Source: CAZPCZ01 sp964585225 (lineage in GTDB: Bacteria; Patescibacteriota; Patescibacteriia; JACPHY01). From it: DNA of 10,329 bases. The notes under the pieces were generated by a model. That model was not told the origin of the DNA, searched no databases, and saw only the letters and a list, made by a program, of their open reading frames with translations. A program made the translations under genes and the position numbers. The first letter of the stretch is position 1, and every line of letters begins with the position of its first letter. This document shows, piece by piece, positions 9,001 through 10,329 of the stretch. The stretch is taken from positions 1 to 10,329 of the forward strand of contig CAZPCZ010000050.1 in NCBI GenBank assembly GCA_964585225.1. Reading direction: 5' to 3'.

Positions 9001-10329
9001 GTCTGCGCCGGGCCGCTCGAAGGCACGATCGCGCAGATGCCCGGCGTCGGCTGGTCGGTGGTCACGGTGAACGGAACTACGTTCGACGCGCGGGGGCTCC
9101 CACCCACCTGCGGAACCTCCACGCGCACGTCGTACGTCCCGAGCGCGTCGAAGTCCGGCGGGGGCGGCGTTCTCCACTCGCCAGCGTTCGCGGGAATGCG
9201 GATCGTGATCTCGTTGCCCTTCCACCAGTTCACGCTGCACTGATCTGGGAACCGTGGCACCACCTCGTACGTGTCGCCACCTTGTTTTTTGAAGAAGATC
9301 TTCCCGATCGCGGATCCGAAGTGCTCGCCGCGGATCGTCGCGTACTGCCCGCCGCCGCCGCGGTTCGGGATGATCTCCTGGATGCGCGGCTCGGTCGGCT
9401 CCGGAGTACGGGTGAACGTGACGCCGTTCGAGAACTCGCCGTCGTTCCGCACCCGCACCTCCACCGGCCCCTCGGCGATCGTCGGCACCGTCGCGGTGAT
9501 CACGGCCGGAGTCCATGTGGACGTTGTCGCGGATTGATCGCCGAACAGCACCGCGTCGTCGGCCCCTCGCTCCGTGCCGAGTTGCCGACCGGCAAGCGCG
9601 ACCGAGGCACCAATCATTGCGGCCGGTGGGGTGATGCCGCACAACCCCGGCCGGAGCGTCGTGTTCAACCGAAAGTGCTCGATCGCGGCTCCGCGCGCAT
9701 CGTCCGTGTGGTCGAAGAACTGCGGGTCGACCGTCTCGATGCGGATCGGACCAACCGGCACTCGCTCGACGACCGCGATGACCTGCGTATCCGTCCAGGC
9801 CGACGCGCACTCGGCGAGCGCCATGACCTTGTTGTCCGCCGGGTCCGGACCGCCGAGCATGAACACGCGACCGAGCCCGACGCACGTCCCCCCATCGCTG
9901 CAGTCCGCGTTCCGACTGCAACGCCTCAAAGCGTCGTTCGAGCACACGGCATCGCCGAACCCGCGGCCGCGGATCGTCACGTAGTTCCCGTCCGAGCCGT
10001 TCGGCGCCATGACCGTCTGCGTACCCGCCGGCACATCCTCGGCACGCCGGTACGCAGTGCCATCGGTCGTGGAGACGAGCGTCTGCGGGGAGACGTCTGT
10101 GATGATCGGCCCCTCCTGGCACGTGCAGGAGCCAAGGTCACACCGGAGGCCACCGCCGCACGCGATCGGCTGGCAGGCGGGCGCGGTCGCATCCCCATCG
10201 CACGACGCGCCGACCGTGGCGGGCGGTCCGCCCGGCGCGCACGCGGATGCCTCCACGCACTGGCCCTGGGTGCAGCAGTTCGACACCGAACACTGGGATC
10301 CCGCGCTGCACGTCACGGTAAACGGGTAC
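1..10329 (-). CDS. Giant cysteine-rich multidomain surface protein (TIG / Big_5 / DUF4215-type repeats / VWA), internal fragment open at both ends
   Basis: One frame (codons at 3-5, 6-8 ... 10326-10328) reads through 3442 codons with no stop, from YPFTVTC at the right edge to GGTKVAPA at the left edge. Start, ribosome site, signal peptide, stop and any anchor lie outside. The domains are four IPT/TIG-like, three Big_5-like each trailed by an Ig-like segment, one CBM-like insert, thirteen CG(D/N)-type cysteine repeats in three clusters, a pseudopilin-like block, a second beta-sandwich and a C-terminal VWA. About 170 cysteines were counted by hand, many in fixed spacings that imply disulfides. 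Known members of these families are mostly extracellular, so an exported adhesin or surface structure is the likeliest role; this is inferred. No enzyme active site was recognised. Reading frame and strand are certain; the biological role is not. The right edge starts at the end of another TIG-like domain, so more domains lie upstream. Confidence 0.96.
3..302 (-). other. von Willebrand factor type A (VWA) domain, cut by the left edge (residues 3343-3442)
   Basis: MNVVIITDRSGSMSSG holds the first strand and the DxSxS MIDAS motif (Asp 3351, Ser 3353, Ser 3355; D at 276-278). Then come an ECAKRAIANPGGLIDQLF helix, a VRIGLVSYRN strand and YDATGGTKVAP, whose GGT threonine (residue 3437, bases 18-20) is the fourth metal ligand. 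The fifth ligand, normally in an ILLTDG strand, lies beyond the window. All visible MIDAS residues are intact, so divalent-metal-dependent ligand binding is plausible. Two cysteines (ATC, IEC) flank the first helix. Confidence 0.9.
303..458 (-). other. Short beta-rich segment preceding the VWA domain (residues 3291-3342)
   Basis: It reads PAYTPQSAKFGATGDAVEVE, then IGNGQEKVVRFPGC and LGGLRFDVALDDD. Alternating hydrophobic residues suggest four or five strands leading into the VWA core. It has one cysteine (PGCRLL). It may be a beta subdomain packing on the VWA fold, as in many bacterial VWA surface proteins. No family was recognised. Confidence 0.45.
762..800 (-). repeat. C-x5-C-x5-C staple, copy 5
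   Basis: CRSNADCGPGGAC, in cluster III. It is nearly the same as copy 1 in the first half (SRNADC versus RSNADC). Confidence 0.75.
912..950 (-). repeat. C-x5-C-x5-C staple, copy 4
   Basis: CRQDSECGPSNTC, in cluster III. The middle Asp-Cys is Glu-Cys here. Confidence 0.75.
1164..1640 (-). other. Cysteine-free beta-sandwich, possibly carbohydrate-binding (residues 2897-3055)
   Basis: About 160 residues without cysteine sit between two cysteine-rich clusters. Visible strands are TIADVALRIPFTVRTQ, GGIRLTLETSN, LYHRIWVQSKLTSGGSW, TTSIIMSDVSSGDRTLRLEW and NLVLHRVTIEGVQA. The LRLEWNND...NLVLHRVTIEGV ending resembles the final strands of some small carbohydrate-binding modules, in which a conserved ND and a Nl-V-i pair bind calcium. 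The family assignment is a guess; the beta-sandwich character is more secure. Confidence 0.45.
1770..1808 (-). repeat. C-x5-C-x5-C staple, copy 3
   Basis: CTVDADCRTGETC, inside the interrupted fourth CG-type repeat of cluster II. Confidence 0.75.
2307..2345 (-). repeat. C-x5-C-x5-C staple, copy 2
   Basis: CSGNNDCPVGQTC, within repeat cluster II after the CTVKKC element. It has the exact 13-residue spacing. Confidence 0.75.
2568..3038 (-). other. Pseudopilin-like (type II secretion G / type IV pilin-like globular) segment (residues 2431-2587)
   Basis: It begins KDKLTRDTRRLEDLNEIRFA with IEAYGRS, resembling the RDxxRxxDLxxIxxALExY helix of GspG-type pseudopilins. FIPGLTVSRWPSWQQELGTA, LPSDPINAF, YDQATCWNQQDQLYR, QSYLYRYQ and VGARFEF follow; the LPxDPxN turn and the late YxYxY strand are also pilin features. 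The hydrophobic N-terminal pilin helix and its prepilin peptidase site are absent. It therefore looks like a soluble pilin head used as a module rather than a true pilin. An insert CSVTPQACDP...GVCPAGETC sits between the helix and the FIPG element. Confidence 0.6.
3039..3986 (-). other. Unassigned mixed alpha/beta block with cysteine staples (residues 2115-2430)
   Basis: The block from LICENPWP to the start of the pseudopilin-like segment contains LSIVYCRDQGDRKVC, a staple CAQDSDCTNLTGTKC, an acidic stretch DDLPAFDDVVSNDPP, KEFFFLPREVV, GLRLYENAGHVSVARWFQQQ and YRGVQAGRSSYLNAANTG. These are followed by IFTNIAVLSYN and a probable amphipathic helix, ETQEILRQVLAGLRIN. Further cysteines occur in RLC, ARC, AQC and QAC. 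The alternating strand and helix pattern suggests a globular domain unlike the Ig folds around it. I do not recognise the family; from memory a similar block precedes pilin-like segments in some CPR giant proteins. Confidence 0.5.
3747..3791 (-). repeat. Variant cysteine staple, C-x5-C-x7-C
   Basis: CAQDSDCTNLTGTKC lies in the unassigned alpha/beta block. It keeps the D-x-D-C core of the other staples, with two extra residues before the last cysteine. Confidence 0.6.
3987..4415 (-). other. Ig-like segment 3 with cysteine tail (residues 1972-2114)
   Basis: It starts CTVSRIQVDPVSYLLQRLDD right after the WRFRTGAQI end of Big_5-like domain 3, the same joint as at 7379 and 6296. ISSIYAWTYAWATSAADIAV supplies the W strand and LATATITVNTTAPTC the last strand. 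The tail is cysteine-rich (HVCAAGQTCTGGRC) before LICENPWP. It resembles a Big_2-type fold with a C-terminal disulfide knot. Confidence 0.55.
4416..4859 (-). other. Big_5-like Ig domain 3 (residues 1824-1971)
   Basis: It contains CRNIRVTARFNQPMDPGSAG, a close match to the Big_5 strand VxVxFxxPMDPxS. ELHLELAAALAPLTWYRFRV and GVLLRDFLVDTWRFRT follow, giving the L-x-P-x-x-x-Y-x-F/V and final F-x-T elements. Cysteines at VLERCKAGGGDPC form a likely loop disulfide. This is the most typical Big_5 copy in the window and is about 148 residues long. Confidence 0.75.
4860..5093 (-). other. Linker between repeat cluster I and Big_5-like domain 3 (residues 1746-1823)
   Basis: About 78 residues follow the last CGDG repeat. 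They include ITASVAGVTGQGSVELQCGF, DQQCNFPASG and YGIDRLGCCRQRP. Two single cysteines and a CC pair suggest a compact disulfide-linked spacer. The GCCRQRP end joins directly to the MIIAP first strand of the next Ig domain. No family was recognised. Confidence 0.5.
5094..6035 (-). repeat. Cysteine repeat cluster I: six DUF4215 / myxococcus-type CGxG...GEECD repeats (residues 1432-1745)
   Basis: Six copies start at CGNGVMEPGEECEP (6035), CGNGATDAGEECDGG (5915), CGNGGPPGDGEDCDDGN (5702), CGDGSVAVAGGEECDPG (5555), CGNGEVNASNGEQCDDG (5393) and CGDGRVHTGEACDVG (5138). Between them lie CSSRCLHEGT, CSSTCLFEGA, CDPGSCLRKG and CDVATCLRKG linkers. This is the classic DUF4215 / TIGR02232 pattern, with DGDGCSSxC following in the best copies. 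Family members are extracellular disulfide-rich repeats; acidic loops such as DDGNTLDGDG may bind calcium, which I infer from composition only. Confidence 0.88.
6036..6296 (-). other. Ig-like segment 2 (residues 1345-1431)
   Basis: It opens CGVSRIDLSANPVVLHVVGE and continues with RATVASVPFSAPDQCSPQGQ, LQWGWEMSNPSGVVARFTSV and AITAITRASDPSC. The pattern is a Bacterial Ig-like strand order: a first strand, G-E-x-A-x-V, a W-x-W strand and a late I-T-A-I strand. It is the shortest and cleanest of the three copies that each follow a Big_5-like domain, and it leads straight into the first CGNG repeat. Confidence 0.58.
6297..6818 (-). other. Big_5-like Ig domain 2 (residues 1171-1344)
   Basis: It starts PRVTAVYPTASCQQACPNSR, then VIAVTNIDLLTASVNIGTAR, LYECTQENCRRQN, TTYQLEPNRSYRVVLSGG, GVKSAWGVPLDG and the closing YSWTFRTRSEP. 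The L-x-P-x-x-x-Y-x-V, G-V-x-x-x-x-G and F-x-T-x elements fit Big_5. The expected FSxxMD strand is degenerate here (VTNIDLLTAS). Two extra cysteine pairs suggest disulfide bracing. Confidence 0.6.
6819..7379 (-). other. Ig-like segment 1 with cysteine insert (residues 984-1170)
   Basis: It begins CAVNAVLTSPVEGLATQRG, directly after the FRTRESAEP end of Big_5 domain 1. MPWSWTVEQP follows as the central strand. A cysteine-rich loop (7026-7130, with WCTKSSDCATVTC and GACDETIGTC) interrupts it before IVQATVALPG and NVTVRFEKP. The opening C-x-V-x-x-(V/I) recurs at 6296 and 4415, which marks a repeated module. It resembles Big_2/Ig-like folds, but I could not assign a named family. Confidence 0.55.
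7380..8605 (-). other. Big_5-type Ig-like domain 1, split by an inserted beta-sandwich (residues 575-983)
   Basis: The N-terminal half (8340-8605) has SYQWTFATG, the lead SPSPWDSQGQGMEACVNANV and the diagnostic VRVQFSTSM, matching the Big_5 pattern VxVxFSxxM, then VRVFRCGGG. The C-terminal half (7380-7700) has ILTVTPAVGGWLPGTWYEVI, VQGNDELVDRGG and the closing YRFRFRTR, which match the P..pL.pgt.Ytv, G..D..G and F.F.T elements. Roughly 210 residues resembling a carbohydrate-binding module lie between them. The family is usually about 100-120 residues long without such an insert. Confidence 0.7.
7701..8339 (-). other. Carbohydrate-binding-module-like (CBM4/9-type) jelly roll inserted in Big_5 domain 1 (residues 664-876)
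   Basis: The segment follows the CBM_4_9 layout: GSFEAAGSLTETEWRVEE near the start, GVLRLAKTDEG, then TTYTARVFVRDPAP, a GWYQQVANEVAI strand, DRTWKELAVSITFDAG, FLRLYLTGPP, and the final VYAVQFDDLEVM. The paired signatures tWkelsvtf and vyvDdvsv are the strongest evidence. It has no cysteine, in contrast to the flanks. It may bind polysaccharide or simply act as a structural sandwich; sugar-contact residues cannot be judged by eye. Confidence 0.68.
8606..8711 (-). other. Cysteine linker after the TIG array (residues 540-574)
   Basis: About 35 residues carry six cysteines, spaced around AAACAEGQICCGNGTC and AAACATG. The CC-x4-C core is shared with the linker at the right edge of the window (NCCTQGQC). 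It separates the TIG array from the first Big_5-like domain and probably forms a small disulfide knot. No named family was recognised. Confidence 0.6.
8718..9041 (-). other. IPT/TIG-like Ig domain 4 (residues 430-537)
   Basis: It begins GICAIVPSSGPAQTSIQLIG, ERFGGGVGAIRFFDG, and continues with WADGLIRGLLVP, TGPLRLWQLGQ and NPVTFEV. The early Cys in GICAIVP matches LCGITPP of domain 2. It ends the TIG array and is followed directly by the cysteine linker beginning KDCRAGG. Confidence 0.85.
9060..9386 (-). other. IPT/TIG-like Ig domain 3 (residues 315-423)
   Basis: This is the clearest TIG copy: RIQEIIPNRGGGGQYATIRG, EHFGSAIGKIFFKK, NEITIRIPANAG, GTYDVRVEVP and ASNVVPFTVT. The strand order and the SNxxPFTV end match the family. 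One cysteine (DQCSVNWW) sits mid-domain. A run of six A bases coding FFKKQ lies at 9285-9290 and does not disturb the frame. Confidence 0.88.
9396..9656 (-). other. IPT/TIG-like Ig domain 2 (residues 225-311)
   Basis: It reads LCGITPPAAMIGASVALAG, then DAVLFGDQSA, WTPAVITATVP and GPVEVRVRNDGEFSNGVTF. The GxxVxVxxxxxxSNxVxF ending is characteristic of IPT/TIG. At about 87 residues it matches the normal family length. It follows domain 1 with almost no linker. Confidence 0.85.
9660..10106 (-). other. IPT/TIG-like Ig domain 1 (residues 75-223)
   Basis: It opens with IITDVSPQT and contains YVTIRGRGFGDAV and RVFMLGG, then WTDTQVIAVV and GPIRIETVDP, which is the usual strand order of IPT/TIG domains (xIxxxxP, GxxVTIxGxxFG, VxF, W, VP, GxxxVxV). 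A cysteine staple, RCSRNADCSDGGTC, is inserted between the FG turn and the VxF strand (9882-9920), making the domain longer than the usual 80-100 residues. TIG domains mostly serve as extracellular binding or spacer folds. Confidence 0.8.
9882..9920 (-). repeat. C-x5-C-x5-C staple, copy 1
   Basis: CSRNADCSDGGTC, inserted within TIG-like domain 1. It has the same 13-residue spacing as four other copies in the protein. Confidence 0.75.
10119..10328 (-). other. TIG-domain tail plus cysteine-rich linker (residues 1-70)
   Basis: The first visible residues, YPFTVTC, look like the last strand of an IPT/TIG domain; the same ending (VPFTVT) closes the TIG domain at 9060-9386. About twelve cysteines follow within 70 residues, including NCCTQGQC and LRCDLGSCTC. 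The CC-x4-C element recurs in the linker after the fourth TIG domain (QICCGNGTC), so this is a repeated joint between domains. It is probably a small disulfide-stabilised spacer; no known family was assigned. Confidence 0.7.

Noticed and set aside
9285..9290. Run of six A (minus strand) as a possible slippery frameshift site
   Set aside because: The codons are AAA AAA CAA, not in the A AAA AAC phase needed for classic -1 slippage. The frame stays open and the TIG domain continues normally after it.
8980..10122. Minus-strand open frame of 380 codons in another frame
   Set aside because: The in-frame reading here gives clear IPT/TIG domains; this one gives an Arg/Gly/His-rich product with no motif.
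1..10329. tRNA, rRNA, terminator or promoter elements
   Set aside because: None was seen on either strand. The whole window is occupied by one coding frame, and hairpin-like GC stretches are explained by codon bias.

Overview
The window is entirely coding. On the minus strand one reading frame stays open from base 10328 down to base 3. I read all 3442 codons by hand and found no stop. Neither the start nor the stop codon lies inside the window, so this is an internal piece of one giant gene whose product exceeds 3442 residues. I found no intergenic region, RNA gene, mobile element or CRISPR array. The frames open on the plus strand are GC-rich shadows.

The product is a cysteine-rich mosaic with about 170 cysteines (hand count, near 5%). 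From N to C terminus (high to low coordinates) it contains: the tail of a TIG-like domain and a cysteine linker; four IPT/TIG-like Ig domains (8718-10106); a Big_5-type Ig domain split by a carbohydrate-binding-module-like sandwich (7380-8605, insert 7701-8339); two further Big_5-like domains (6297-6818, 4416-4859), with each of the three followed by another Ig-like segment; a first cluster of six CGxG...GEECD (DUF4215 / myxococcus cysteine-rich type) repeats (5094-6035); an unassigned alpha/beta block (3039-3986); a pseudopilin-like block (2568-3038); a second repeat cluster (1701-2459); a second beta-sandwich (1164-1640); a third repeat cluster (459-1160); and a VWA domain with the DxSxS MIDAS motif, cut by the left edge (3-302).

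Adhesive Ig folds, sugar-binding-like sandwiches, disulfide repeats and a metal-dependent VWA domain in one chain suggest an exported surface or adhesion protein. That role is inferred. No signal peptide, membrane anchor or sorting signal can be seen, because both ends are missing.

The organism is a bacterium with high GC (roughly two thirds by eye) using the standard code. From memory of the families, the domain order and the wording of the pseudopilin-like and Big_5 blocks resemble giant proteins of Patescibacteria/CPR lineages such as Uhrbacteria or Magasanikbacteria. GEECDDGN repeats are also common in Myxococcota. Taxonomy is therefore tentative.
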